64,000 bases of DNA from an uncultured Ruminococcus sp. (GCA_910579835.1 CAJTWQ010000001.1:76674-140673), one strand, 5' to 3'; positions 25,238 to 34,374 are shown, counted from the first letter of the stretch. Program-made: numbers and translations. Notes: a model not told the origin generated them from the sequence alone.

Positions 25238-26110
25238 TTATTTATTGCTCAATAAACTATATGATATATCTTTTGAGATCTGCTCTTTAAGCTCTTCCAA
25301 GGAATTAAATTTCATCTCCGGACGTATAAATCCACGCAGTTCAACGTTAAGTTCTCTGCCGTACAGATCACCCGTAAATCCAATAATATGAGTCTCTGCC
25401 AGAGGGGAAGAATCTCCGCCTATAGTCGGTTTCACGCCTATATTCGTCACCGATTCATAATGCCATCTTCCAATCAGTACCGACGAAGCGTACACCCCGA
25501 ATTTCGGCACAAGCTGTCCATCATAAAAAAGCTGGTTCACTGTGGGAAAGTCAAGTGTCCTGCCGATCTGTCTGCCATGGACTATCCTGCCGGAGATCAT
25601 ATACGATCTGCCCAGCAGCTCTGCCGCCTCTGTCACATCGCCCTCACTGAGCAGACTGCGTATCCTGCCGGAGGAAACAGCCTTTCCACCGTAAAGAACA
25701 TCCTCTGATACACGCACCTCAAAACCGTATTTTCTGCCCAGAGCAGCAAGCTCATTTATACCGCAGGAAGCATCTCTGCCAAAACGAAAATCCCTGCCGC
25801 AGGCTACAGAAGCAGCATTCAGCTTTCCGGCAATGATATTTTCTGCAAATTCACTGCCGCTCATATCTCGTATATCTGAAAAATTCTCGCTGAATATCTT
25901 TCTGATTCCCAGAGATTTTATAATAGCTGATTTTTGTTCATCGGTGTAGATATATTCGATAACCCGCCCCTGCTTTGTATGGAGGGATGTATTATTAAAT
26001 GTGAAAACAGCAGAAAACTTGCTGTCCTCTGTTAGTTTCATGACCGCTCTGTGACCAAGGTGAACACCGTCGAATATACCCAGAGCAACGGATTTTTTTC
26101 TTCTCCGCAT
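25238..26110 (-). CDS. ribF: Bifunctional riboflavin kinase/FAD synthetase
   Basis: Makes FMN and then FAD from riboflavin. The 290-residue protein has the FAD synthetase nucleotidyl motif LGIFDGVHLGHRAVM at the N-terminus, SSGRIRSLLSEGDV in the middle, and the flavokinase domain with VHGRQIGRTLDFPTVN and NIGVKPTIGG. It is slightly shorter than the usual 305-315 residues because the N-terminus starts close to the first strand. Last gene of the nusA-infB operon, 9 bases after truB. Confidence 0.95.
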   Translation of the reverse strand: MRRRKKSVALGIFDGVHLGHRAVMKLTEDSKFSAVFTFNNTSLHTKQGRVIEYIYTDEQKSAIIKSLGIRKIFSENFSDIRDMSGSEFAENIIAGKLNAASVACGRDFRFGRDASCGINELAALGRKYGFEVRVSEDVLYGGKAVSSGRIRSLLSEGDVTEAAELLGRSYMISGRIVHGRQIGRTLDFPTVNQLFYDGQLVPKFGVYASSVLIGRWHYESVTNIGVKPTIGGDSSPLAETHIIGFTGDLYGRELNVELRGFIRPEMKFNSLEELKEQISKDISYSLLSNK

Positions 26111-26119
26111 AGTTTCACC

Positions 26120-27013
26120 TCAGTTAAAATTTTTTTCCACACGAAGCTCTCCGGCGTCACGGTCGATGACGGCGGTGCCGATAAAGCATTTGTCAGCGCT
26201 GTAAACGCTGTATCTGTCTGCATTGGGGCGAATGTTATTTATCCTGTTTGTATCAAGCTTAACGCCGCAGCGGTACATCCTGGTCTGTACCGGATTAAGG
26301 CGCAGCTTTGGCAGCGAATCGAATATCCGCTCAACGGGGATGATAAGCTCCTCTATTCTTCCATCGTCCCTTGCTTTCTGAATTTCCTCCAGGGTATAGC
26401 AGTCATTACAGTTAAATCCGCCGGAGCCTGTACGGATAAGGGACGTCATAATTCCTCCGCAGCCCAATTTTTCTCCGATGTCGTGAATGATAGTTCGGAT
26501 ATAAGTACCCTTTCCGCAGTGAACTTCCATAGTTCCCTCACGGATTTCGGCGCTGTATTCTGTGATACGCAGACTTTTTATTTCTGTTTCACGGGGCGTA
26601 CGTTCAACTTCTATTCCTTGTCTTGCCAGATCGTAGAGACGCTTTCCTCCCACCTGAACCGCAGAGTACATAGGAGGAAGCTGCATGATACGTCCGGTGA
26701 ATTTGGGGATTACGGCTTCAAGTTCTCCGCGGCTCACAGCCTTATCGGAAACAGACAGAATTTTTCCCGTAATATCCTGAGTGTCCGAGATTTCACCAAA
26801 TCTGAATCCGGCGAGATAGCTTTTATCCGTATCCGGCATTATATCGCAGGCCTTGGTGGCAGTTCCTACAAAAACCGGCAGAACTCCGGTAGCCATGGGA
26901 TCGAGAGTACCGCCGTGTCCGAGACGTCTTATCTGCAATATTCCGCGAAGCTTTGCAATAACGTCAAATGATGTGAAATCACATGGCTTGTTCACGCACA
27001 GGATACCGTTCAT
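26120..27013 (-). CDS. truB: tRNA pseudouridine-55 synthase
   Basis: Converts U55 to pseudouridine in the T-loop of tRNAs. Starts MNGILCVNKPCDFTSFDVIA, with the catalytic Asp in GHGGTLDPMATGVL. The ATG at 27013 overlaps the nrnA stop (ATGA), the usual coupled arrangement; the longer frame to 27082 lies inside nrnA and is not used. About 297 residues, normal length. Confidence 0.95.
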   Translation of the reverse strand: MNGILCVNKPCDFTSFDVIAKLRGILQIRRLGHGGTLDPMATGVLPVFVGTATKACDIMPDTDKSYLAGFRFGEISDTQDITGKILSVSDKAVSRGELEAVIPKFTGRIMQLPPMYSAVQVGGKRLYDLARQGIEVERTPRETEIKSLRITEYSAEIREGTMEVHCGKGTYIRTIIHDIGEKLGCGGIMTSLIRTGSGGFNCNDCYTLEEIQKARDDGRIEELIIPVERIFDSLPKLRLNPVQTRMYRCGVKLDTNRINNIRPNADRYSVYSADKCFIGTAVIDRDAGELRVEKNFN

Positions 27014-27960
27014 GGCATTGCCTTTCCTACGGCTTCCACAAGGATTTTCTTTACATCCCTCAGGTTCCCTGTCAGGGCGCATCCGGCAGCTTTTTCGTGG
27101 CCGCCTCCGCCCAGCGTCTGGCAGACAGCCGATACGTTAATGTCTCCTGTAGAGCGCATGGATATTTTATATTCTCCGTCAGACTTTTCCTTTATAGTGA
27201 TTCCTACCTCTACTCCCTCAACTTTAAGCGGCAGCGATGCGCAGCCGTCCAGCTCGTTAAAATCAACGCCCAGACGGCCAAGCATCTCTTTTGTAATGCA
27301 TACCATAGTGAGCCTGTTGTCAAGATAATACTCCATAACGTCGATAACTGCGCTTTCCATTTTCAGCATGCCCTTTGTTTTTATATCAAACATTTCCCGG
27401 TTTATCCGGGCGTAGTTAAGCTTATGACTGCGCATAAGCTCGGAGACGATCTCATGAGTTTCCGCACTTGTATTTTCATACTTAAAACAGCCCGTATCCG
27501 TAGCCAGACCGGTATATATGCATGCTGCCCCGTAGTCCGAAAGCTCCTCCTCCATAGCGCATATCAGACGGTAAAGTACCTCGCAGGCAGCCGCGCTTTC
27601 CGTTCCGAGAAGAGTTTTTGCCGCATATCCGGTGTTGGAGATATGATGATCGATGCACAGGTCGATTCTTTTGCCATAAATCTCCTCATACCTGCCAAGC
27701 AGCTTAATATCGGCTACGTCTACAGCAATAACGGTATCGGGCTCAAAGTCCGGAACATTGTCTGTATCGGTTATATAGCTAAACTTTTTCGGAAAAGGGT
27801 CGGAACAGAGAACTGCGCTCCTTTTTCCCATTCTTCCGAGTATATCATGGAGAGCAAAACCGGTTCCGATACAGTCGCCGTCGGGACTTTGATGAGTAAG
27901 AATATATACATTATCGCAGTTTTTCAGGAATTCCGCCGCTTCTTTATAACCAATCCGCAT
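27010..27960 (-). CDS. nrnA: DHH/DHHA1 phosphoesterase (nanoRNase/pAp phosphatase)
   Basis: A 316-residue two-metal phosphoesterase that degrades short RNA oligonucleotides and 3',5'-pAp. Visible: HQSPDGDCIGTG (first metal site), VAVDVADIKLLGRY, the DHHISNT motif, and the DHHA1 glycine-rich GGGGHEKAAGC near the C-terminus. The rbfA-nrnA-truB order is standard in Firmicutes. Confidence 0.95.
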   Translation of the reverse strand: MRIGYKEAAEFLKNCDNVYILTHQSPDGDCIGTGFALHDILGRMGKRSAVLCSDPFPKKFSYITDTDNVPDFEPDTVIAVDVADIKLLGRYEEIYGKRIDLCIDHHISNTGYAAKTLLGTESAAACEVLYRLICAMEEELSDYGAACIYTGLATDTGCFKYENTSAETHEIVSELMRSHKLNYARINREMFDIKTKGMLKMESAVIDVMEYYLDNRLTMVCITKEMLGRLGVDFNELDGCASLPLKVEGVEVGITIKEKSDGEYKISMRSTGDINVSAVCQTLGGGGHEKAAGCALTGNLRDVKKILVEAVGKAMP

Positions 27961-27975
27961 AAAATCACCTCCGTA

Positions 27976-28311
27976 TTACAGTTCGCTGAGTTTTCTGCTG
28001 ATTTCAGCGCTTCTTTCGATAGAGTTGTCTGCAATGAAAGTAAGCTCTGGCGACTTGCGCATTTTGAGTCTGTGAAAAAGCTCTCTGCGTATAAAACCGG
28101 AGGCGCTTTTAAGTCCTTTTACCGATTCCTGCGCCCTTTCTATTCCATCAAAGCTGGAAACGTATATTTTGCAGCTTGACATATCGCCGGAAAGCTCCGT
28201 TCGCACGACCGTCAGCATTTTGTCGATTCTAGGATCTTTAAGCTCCCGAAGAATCGCTGTCATTTCTCTTTTTATATCTTCAGCCATTCGGCTTCCTTTA
28301 AAATTCGGCAT
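27976..28311 (-). CDS. rbfA: Ribosome-binding factor A
   Basis: A 111-residue KH-type 30S maturation factor needed for 16S rRNA 5' processing. Matches the family in RMAEDIKREMTAILRELKDP, VVRTELSGDMSSCKIYVSSF and the C-terminal HRLKMRKSPELTFIADNSIE. Normal length and usual operon position before nrnA. Confidence 0.95.
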   Translation of the reverse strand: MPNFKGSRMAEDIKREMTAILRELKDPRIDKMLTVVRTELSGDMSSCKIYVSSFDGIERAQESVKGLKSASGFIRRELFHRLKMRKSPELTFIADNSIERSAEISRKLSEL

Positions 28312-28329
28312 AATATCCTTTCATATCTT

Positions 28330-28905
28330 TCAGAGGTTTACAATAAATCCCTTACCGGCGTCAGTTTTTTCTTCACTATTCTCACTGCTGTTCTCCACGG
28401 AATCTGTCTTTGCAGGAACAGTGCATGGAACTTCGGGCTGATTCTGCTGTTGGCAGGAATTTTCATCCGTTCCGGCGGCAAAAGGTGCGGAAAAGACGCG
28501 CCCGGTATCTTGTGAAGCTGGAATTCTATCGTTATTCAGGGTATGCTCCGGTTTATCGTCTCCGGCAGGAGCTTCAAAGAAGCCGTTTCCGAACAGATCA
28601 TCGGAAAAAGCCACATCTTCCGCGCTTATACTGTAATCGGGAATCTCGTCGTCCCCTTCCTCATTATAATAAATGTCTGCGTACTTATGATATTCGGGTT
28701 CAAGCTCCTTGTCACTTACAGGGCGCTCTATTCCCATAAGGTCATCGTAAGCGTCCTCCTGCTCTTCTGCTGCGCTGCACTGACCAAGAAGGATCCTCTT
28801 TACCGATTCAAAAAAGTAAATGTCAACAGGACCGAAATCTTCCCATGCCAGCGCTTCTTCACAGTATTGAAGCATATCGGCTGTGCTCATTCTGTTATAT
28901 TTCAT
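28330..28905 (-). CDS. Acidic protein of unknown function between infB and rbfA
   Basis: A 191-residue protein. The first 60 residues look helical and folded (MKYNRMSTADMLQYCEEALA ... SVKRILLGQC); the rest is acidic and low in complexity, probably disordered. AAGGGGGG precedes the ATG. Position in the ribosome-maturation operon suggests a link to translation, but I do not recognise the family and this slot is usually empty in Firmicutes. Confidence 0.75.
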   Translation of the reverse strand: MKYNRMSTADMLQYCEEALAWEDFGPVDIYFFESVKRILLGQCSAAEEQEDAYDDLMGIERPVSDKELEPEYHKYADIYYNEEGDDEIPDYSISAEDVAFSDDLFGNGFFEAPAGDDKPEHTLNNDRIPASQDTGRVFSAPFAAGTDENSCQQQNQPEVPCTVPAKTDSVENSSENSEEKTDAGKGFIVNL

Positions 28906-28942
28906 TAGTATGCCCCCCTTTGCGCCGTATTTCCGCCGGCTT

Positions 28943-31627
28943 TTAGTCCTCCCGGTATTCCTCTACAAAGTATGTCTCAAAAATGTCCCCTTCTTTTACG
29001 TCGCTGAACTTTTCAAGGCTGATACCGCATTCATATCCTTCTGCAACTTCCTTTGCGTCATCCTTAAAACGCTTAAGTCCGGCTATCTTGTCGTCTGCAA
29101 TGATAATACCGTCCCTCACAACACGCACCTGGCATCCTCTCTGAGCCTTTCCGCTGAGGACATAGCTTCCTGCTACCATTCCTACATTAGAGATTTTGTA
29201 TACCTGGCGGACTTCTACACGTCCAAGCTCAACATCTCTGAACTTAGGCGCAAGCATTCCCTTCATAGCGGTAGAGATCTCTTCGATAGCGTCGTAGATA
29301 ATTCTGTAAAGACGAATATCAACGCCGTCTCTTGCGGCATTTTCAGCGGCAACGGGATCAGGTCTTACATTAAATCCGACAATAATGGCATTAGATGCAT
29401 TTGCAAGCATAACGTCGCTTTCCTTTACTGCGCCGACAGCTCCGTGAATTACCCTTACTCTTACTTCGTCGTTAGAGAGTTTTTCAAGAGACTGCTTTAC
29501 AGCCTCCACAGAGCCTTGTACGTCCGCCTTGACGATAACGGGAAGTTCCTTTATATCGCCCTCTGCGATCTGACTGAACAGATTATCGAGAGTAACTTTT
29601 CTGTACGAATTGAACTGTTCCTGCTTTGCCTCGTGCTTTCTCTTTTCAACAAGCTCTCTTGCCAGTCTCTCGTCCTCAACGGCGTTGAATATATCGCCGG
29701 CGCTGGGAACATCGGCAAGACCGGTGATCTCAACAGGTACCGACGGACCTGCGGATTTGACAGTTCTGCCCTTGTCGTTTGTCATCACGCGGACTCTTCC
29801 CACAGCCGTACCTGCAATAAGCACATCGCCCTGCCTGAGAGTACCGTTCTGAACGAGAAGCGTAGCGATCGGACCTCTGCCCTTGTCAAGACGCGCTTCA
29901 ATAACGGTTCCCTTTGCCAGACGTTCAGGATTTGCTTTAAGCTCCTTGATCTCGGCAACGAGAAGAACATTTTCCAGAAGTTCGTCGATGCCCTCTCCCG
30001 TCTTTGCGGAAACAGGAACGCAGATAACGTCTCCGCCCCAATCCTCGCAGAGAATATCGTACTTTGTAAGTTCTTCCTTGATTCTGTCGGGATTTGCGCC
30101 CTCTTTATCCATTTTGTTGATAGCAACGATAATGGATACTCCGGCAGCCTTCGCATGATTTATAGACTCAACTGTCTGGGGCATGATTCCGTCGTCGGCA
30201 GCAACAACAAGAATTGCAATATCGGTGATATTAGCTCCTCTTGCACGCATAGATGTAAAGGCCTCATGGCCGGGAGTATCGAGGAAAGTAATGTCCTGTC
30301 CGTTGATATTTACCTGATATGCGCCTATGTGCTGCGTAATTCCACCAGCCTCGCCGGCTGCAACGTGAGCGTCCCTTATACGGTCGAGAATAGAAGTTTT
30401 TCCGTGATCGACGTGACCCATTACAACAACTACAGGACATCTGGGTTCAAGGTTTGTATCGTCATCGTCACTGTCGTCGATAAGACGCTCTTCAATGGTA
30501 ACGATAACCTCTTTTTCAACCTTTGCTCCAAGCTCCTCGGCAACGAGGGAGGCGGTGTCAAAGTCGATTTCCTGGTTGATAGACGCCATAACGCCAAGCC
30601 CCATGAGCTTTTTGATTACATCTGTAGCCGTTACCTTGAGACGTGTGGAAAGTTCCCCCACGGTAATGGAATCGGGGATGAGGACTTTAAGCTGCTGCTT
30701 TCTTGCACGTTCCAGTTCCAGCCTCTTGAGTTTTTCTGCCTCTGTCTCTTTTCTGGAGAACTGCTGACGGTTTCTCTGAGCAGACTTCTGGTTTATTTTC
30801 TGCTTTTTTGAGGAATAATTGTCTCCGCCGTGTTTTTTATTGTTTCCGGAAGCCATCTGGTCATAACGCTCGTTATACTTGTCGAGGTCGATGTAACTGC
30901 CTCTTGTATCAACCGTTCTTCTCTGAGTAGAAGTCTGAGCCGTCTCAGAACTGAATGCAGCGTTGAACTTTGTTCTTTCGCCTCTGTCCTGAGCCTTTGC
31001 CTGCGGCTTATCTTTCTTATCGCTTCTCTTTTTGTGCTCCGGTTTCTTTTCTTCCGTCTTAACTGGAGTTTTAACTTCAGCCTTTTTCTCAGTTGATTTA
31101 ACAGGAGCCTTGACTTCGGCTTTTTTCTCAGTTGATTTAACAGGAGCCTTGATCTCAGACTTTTTCTCTGCTGCTTTAACAGGAGCCTTGACCTCAGACT
31201 TTTTCTCTGCCGTTTTAACGGGAGCCTTAACCTCGGTCTTTTTCTCTGCTGTCTTAACGGGAGCCTTAACCTCAGTCTTTTTCTCTGCTGTTTTAACAGG
31301 AGCCTTAACCTCGGTCTTCTTTTCATCAGATTTTAAAGTCTCCGGATTTTTTTTGGCTTTTTTCACCTGCACCGGCTTTTTCTCATCGGCTTCACGCTCT
31401 GTCTTTCTTGCCGGTCTTGGATCATTTCTTGAAGCAAAATATTCGTCAAACGAACTTACCTCGCGGAGCTTTGTGTAGTGTTCCAGAAGAAGATTCATAT
31501 CGTTTTCGCTTAACGCTGATCCGGATTTCTTCTTAGTATCTCCCTTTTCTGAAAAATAATTAATAATCTCCTGTGATGAAACGCTGAGATCCTTCGCAGC
31601 GTCGCTTAATTTTATCTTTTTTGCCAT
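28943..31627 (-). CDS. infB: Translation initiation factor IF-2
   Basis: GTPase that brings fMet-tRNA to the 30S subunit and promotes subunit joining. Domains in order: IF2_N (about 1-60), a Lys/Glu/Ala/Pro-rich linker (about 75-320) with seven 13-residue repeats (103-196), a second IF2_N, then the GTPase (GHVDHGKT 404-411, DTPGHEAF, NKMD) and C-terminal barrels. 894 residues, long because of the linker. It sits in the standard operon after ylxQ. Confidence 0.97.
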   Translation of the reverse strand: MAKKIKLSDAAKDLSVSSQEIINYFSEKGDTKKKSGSALSENDMNLLLEHYTKLREVSSFDEYFASRNDPRPARKTEREADEKKPVQVKKAKKNPETLKSDEKKTEVKAPVKTAEKKTEVKAPVKTAEKKTEVKAPVKTAEKKSEVKAPVKAAEKKSEIKAPVKSTEKKAEVKAPVKSTEKKAEVKTPVKTEEKKPEHKKRSDKKDKPQAKAQDRGERTKFNAAFSSETAQTSTQRRTVDTRGSYIDLDKYNERYDQMASGNNKKHGGDNYSSKKQKINQKSAQRNRQQFSRKETEAEKLKRLELERARKQQLKVLIPDSITVGELSTRLKVTATDVIKKLMGLGVMASINQEIDFDTASLVAEELGAKVEKEVIVTIEERLIDDSDDDDTNLEPRCPVVVVMGHVDHGKTSILDRIRDAHVAAGEAGGITQHIGAYQVNINGQDITFLDTPGHEAFTSMRARGANITDIAILVVAADDGIMPQTVESINHAKAAGVSIIVAINKMDKEGANPDRIKEELTKYDILCEDWGGDVICVPVSAKTGEGIDELLENVLLVAEIKELKANPERLAKGTVIEARLDKGRGPIATLLVQNGTLRQGDVLIAGTAVGRVRVMTNDKGRTVKSAGPSVPVEITGLADVPSAGDIFNAVEDERLARELVEKRKHEAKQEQFNSYRKVTLDNLFSQIAEGDIKELPVIVKADVQGSVEAVKQSLEKLSNDEVRVRVIHGAVGAVKESDVMLANASNAIIVGFNVRPDPVAAENAARDGVDIRLYRIIYDAIEEISTAMKGMLAPKFRDVELGRVEVRQVYKISNVGMVAGSYVLSGKAQRGCQVRVVRDGIIIADDKIAGLKRFKDDAKEVAEGYECGISLEKFSDVKEGDIFETYFVEEYRED
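31040..31321 (-). repeat. 39-bp in-frame tandem repeat in infB
   Basis: Seven copies of a unit coding KKTEVKAPVKTAE with drift toward KKSEIKAPVKSTE at the C-terminal side. The three copies nearest the N-terminus are identical at protein level, suggesting recent expansion; the number may vary between strains. Confidence 0.9.
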
Positions 31628-31721
31628 AGGCTATAGTACCTCCATTTGTCCTGCCGCAATATCTGCGACATCAACGATATTCAATTGTATTATTGTATAT
31701 ATGTCAACACAGAATCTGTGA

Positions 31722-32033
31722 TTATCTGAGAATTTTTGCGAACCCCTCGGAAAAGCCTCTGTCACAGACTGCGATAACCGCCGCCGCTTTTCCTGAAAGC
31801 CGTCTTATTTCATCCTTGGAAAGCCCGGAAGCAAGGTGAACCGCTCCGTATTTGCCACAGTAGAATTCAGTTTCCTTAATGGTTTTTGCAGATGCATCAG
31901 AAGCAGTTATAATACAGTGTGCCGATCCGTTTTTCAGAGCTTCAACCGACGGATCGAAGCCCCTCACGGCCTTTCCGGCCTTGAAGCATACGGTAAGCAG
32001 ATCAGCTGTTTTCCTGTTCTTTTCCAAGTTCAT
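31722..32033 (-). CDS. ylxQ: L7Ae-type RNA-binding protein (YlxQ)
   Basis: A 103-residue L7Ae/L30e-fold protein: ADLLTVCFKAGKAVRGF near the start and AHCIITASDASAKTIKE in the middle. YlxQ-type proteins bind kink-turn RNA. Its start lies 32 bases inside rnpM with no clear Shine-Dalgarno site, so translation is probably coupled. Confidence 0.9.
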   Translation of the reverse strand: MNLEKNRKTADLLTVCFKAGKAVRGFDPSVEALKNGSAHCIITASDASAKTIKETEFYCGKYGAVHLASGLSKDEIRRLSGKAAAVIAVCDRGFSEGFAKILR

Positions 32034-32280
32034 CGAGCATCACTCCGTAAATTTTTTCGTCAATCCTGCACGAGAATGATTTTTCAAATTTTCTGCTTTT
32101 TCTAGCCTTTTCAAAGCATTCCGTACTGCGGCATATATAAGCTCCTCTGCCGGATTTTTTTCCGGTAAAATCAAGGCTTATATCCCCATCCGGAGATTTC
32201 ACAGCGCGGATAAGCTCCTTTTTTGGTTTCATTTCGCCGCATCCAAGGCACATTCTCATGGGAATCTTTTTCGGTTTCAT
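32002..32280 (-). CDS. rnpM: YlxR family RNA-binding protein (RnpM)
   Basis: A 92-residue YlxR protein with the family start PMRMCLGCGEMKPKKELIRA and the GRGAYICRSTECFEKARK motif. The B. subtilis homologue (RnpM) has been reported to bind and modulate RNase P. It starts three bases after the nusA stop and overlaps ylxQ. Confidence 0.94.
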   Translation of the reverse strand: MKPKKIPMRMCLGCGEMKPKKELIRAVKSPDGDISLDFTGKKSGRGAYICRSTECFEKARKSRKFEKSFSCRIDEKIYGVMLDELGKEQENS

Positions 32281-32283
32281 ATA

Positions 32284-33612
32284 TTATTCCCCGCCGTTTT
32301 CATCAGCTTCGTCAAAGGGTGCGGTTTCGGCTTCATCCGGCTCTGTTTCTTCTGCCACAGCGATTTCCGGAGATGCGTCCTCTGTCTCTGCCAGTTCTTT
32401 TTCAGCTGTTTCCGTCGGTTCTTCAACAACCGTCTCCGCAGCTTCTTCAGCCGCGCCGGGATCCATCTCAAAATATTCATCCAGAGCTTCGTTCACCGGT
32501 TCTTCCTTTACAGGAACAACATAATCCGGCGAAAGCTCCTCCGCTTCCTGATTAGTAATAGTATCAAACTGTGGTTTAATATCAATTTTAAAGCCGGTAA
32601 GCTTTGCCGCAAGCTTGGCGTTCTGTCCCTTGTTGCCGATAGCAAGCGAAAGCTGATTATTTGGCACGATAACTGTACATGTTTTTTCCTCCGGAGATAT
32701 GACCACGGTTTTAAGAACCTCCGCCGGTGCAAGAGCTCTGGCAATAAATTCCTCTATAACTTCGCTCCAGGGGATAATATCTATCTTCTCGCCGTTCAGC
32801 TCGTTCACCACTGCCGTGATCCTTGAACGCTTTGCGCCGATACACGCGCCTACAGCGTCAACGTTGGGATCATTAGACCAGACTGCTATTTTTGTTCTTG
32901 ATCCTGCCTCGCGGGAAATAGACTTTACCTCAACGGTACCGTCGTAAATTTCGGGGACTTCAAGTTCAAAAATGCGCTTGACAAGATCCTTATGAGTACG
33001 GGAGATCTTGACGATAGGCTTTTTTGTTTTACCGACAATTCCTGTGATGTAAACCTTTACCGATTTTCCCTCTTCAAGAGTCTCGCCGGGGATCTGCTCG
33101 TTTCTGAAAAGGTAAAGCTCCGTACCCTGATAATCCACGGTCACCGTACCTCTGCCCGGCTCGATTTGAGATACCTTAACGGTAATGCATTCATGCTCCT
33201 TTGATTCAAAGCGGCTGAGCATCTGCTCACGGTTAATCTCTCTCAGATCGCCCTTTATTGACTGCTTTGCGGAAAGAGCCGCCATTCTTCCGAGCTTGGA
33301 AATATCAATTTCTTTGAGAATCGTTCCGCCGACATAAGCGGCTGGATCGATAGCTCTTGCAGCGGATAAATTGATCTCATTCTCGTCAATAGCTATAAGA
33401 TCGTCCTCAATGACTTCCTGAACAATGTACATTTCAAACTTTTTAGCAGCCGGATCGATCTCCACTCTTATATTTTCTTCGCTGTGGGGATAAGCCTTTC
33501 TTGCCGCCTTGAGCATTGCGGATTTTATTTTCTCTATAAGAAGCTCTGTTTCAACGCTGTTTTCCTCTCCAAGGGATTCAAGAGCCTTGAAGAAGTCGGT
33601 ATTCCTGTTCAT
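32284..33612 (-). CDS. nusA: Transcription termination/antitermination factor NusA with acidic tail
   Basis: Binds RNA polymerase and controls pausing and termination. The 442-residue protein has the N-terminal RNAP-binding domain, an S1 domain and two KH domains (VGACIGAKRSRITAVVNEL and SLAIGNKGQNAKLAAKLTGF). The last 85 residues are an extra tail rich in Glu, Asp, Ala and Pro; Bacillus NusA ends after the KH domains. The E. coli acidic repeats are a different, folded extension. Confidence 0.96.
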   Translation of the reverse strand: MNRNTDFFKALESLGEENSVETELLIEKIKSAMLKAARKAYPHSEENIRVEIDPAAKKFEMYIVQEVIEDDLIAIDENEINLSAARAIDPAAYVGGTILKEIDISKLGRMAALSAKQSIKGDLREINREQMLSRFESKEHECITVKVSQIEPGRGTVTVDYQGTELYLFRNEQIPGETLEEGKSVKVYITGIVGKTKKPIVKISRTHKDLVKRIFELEVPEIYDGTVEVKSISREAGSRTKIAVWSNDPNVDAVGACIGAKRSRITAVVNELNGEKIDIIPWSEVIEEFIARALAPAEVLKTVVISPEEKTCTVIVPNNQLSLAIGNKGQNAKLAAKLTGFKIDIKPQFDTITNQEAEELSPDYVVPVKEEPVNEALDEYFEMDPGAAEEAAETVVEEPTETAEKELAETEDASPEIAVAEETEPDEAETAPFDEADENGGE

Positions 33613-33639
33613 TTCTGTTAATTCCTCCAGTATATATAA

Positions 33640-34116
33640 TTATTCAAATTCCATATAAAGCTTTACAAACGCTATATCGGAAAGGGGATATTTTTTTTCT
33701 TCGCCGTTTTCCGTTTCCACGGTGACGCCATCCTTACCGGCGTCTGCAAGAACGGCGGTTATTTCCTTTTCTCCCTCGTTTCCGCGGATAAACCGGATCC
33801 TTACTGTATCTCCACGGCATATCTCAAAGTGCTCTTCTTTTACAAGTTCTCTTTCCAGACCTGCCGAACCAACCTCAAGCACATAGCTCTGAGAAATGGG
33901 ATCGGTTTCGTCAAGAAGCTTGTTTATGGGAGCAGTTGCCCTCTCGCAGTCCTTGATGGAAATCCCCTCGTCCTGGTCGATAAAGATGCGCAGATACCAC
34001 ATTGCGCCCTCTTTTTCGTAGCATACATCCCAGAGATAGTAACCCAGTTCGTCGGTTACCGGTTTGATAAGGCTGTATATCTTCTGTTCAGTGCCGCCAA
34101 ATTTCTTGAATTTCAT
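33640..34116 (-). CDS. rimP: Ribosome maturation factor RimP
   Basis: A 158-residue 30S maturation factor with ELGYYLWDVCYEKEGAMWYL, DQDEGISIKDCERATAPINK and SYVLEVGSAGLERELVKEEH. First gene of the nusA-infB operon with AAGGAGAT before the ATG. Its leader of about 450 bases contains an attenuator-like hairpin and two palindromic elements. Confidence 0.95.
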   Translation of the reverse strand: MKFKKFGGTEQKIYSLIKPVTDELGYYLWDVCYEKEGAMWYLRIFIDQDEGISIKDCERATAPINKLLDETDPISQSYVLEVGSAGLERELVKEEHFEICRGDTVRIRFIRGNEGEKEITAVLADAGKDGVTVETENGEEKKYPLSDIAFVKLYMEFE

Positions 34117-34149
34117 AGGCTAAGAATATCTCCTTTCAATATGTATATC

Positions 34150-34374
34150 AGAGCGTGTTCACATAAAGATCAATTTGTTTTTTTCGGCAAATTTCGCCAA
34201 CTTCTGCGTTAGAAATTCTTGCAATACGAGAGCATTCCTGCGAATTCTTGAGTCTCGACAGTCGTCTCGGTCAATGCTTCTGCTTCGCAGAGGTGTTCAC
34301 TGGACACCCACACCCTTGCCCTTGGCAAAATTATGCTCAAAAATCTAAATATTGATTTTATGTGAACGAGCTCT
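34150..34374. repeat. Large palindromic element, copy B (rimP leader)
   Basis: Ends AGAGCGTGTTCACATAAA and TTTTATGTGAACGAGCTCT are inverted. The core CTGCGTTAGAAATTCTTGCA and ATACGAGAGCATTCCTGCGA resembles the cores at 39092 and 50351. A 65-base GTCTCG-type repeat is nested inside (34250-34315), so this copy is the longest. Confidence 0.78.
34250..34315 (+). repeat. GTCTCG-type structured repeat, copy 2 (nested in copy B)
   Basis: GAGTCTCGACAGTCGTCTCG, the TCTGC-TTC-GCAGA hairpin and the GGTGT-TCACTGG-ACACC hairpin. It aligns with 17934-17999. Confidence 0.55.

Noticed and set aside
26983..28179. A 398-codon plus-strand frame over nrnA, rbfA
   Set aside because: Overlaps three well-recognised genes on the opposite strand and lacks family motifs.
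28883..30811. A 642-codon open frame on the plus strand opposite infB
   Set aside because: It is the antisense shadow of infB. The protein is Cys/Ser/Leu-rich without domain features and there is no ribosome-binding site, whereas the minus-strand IF-2 motifs are complete.
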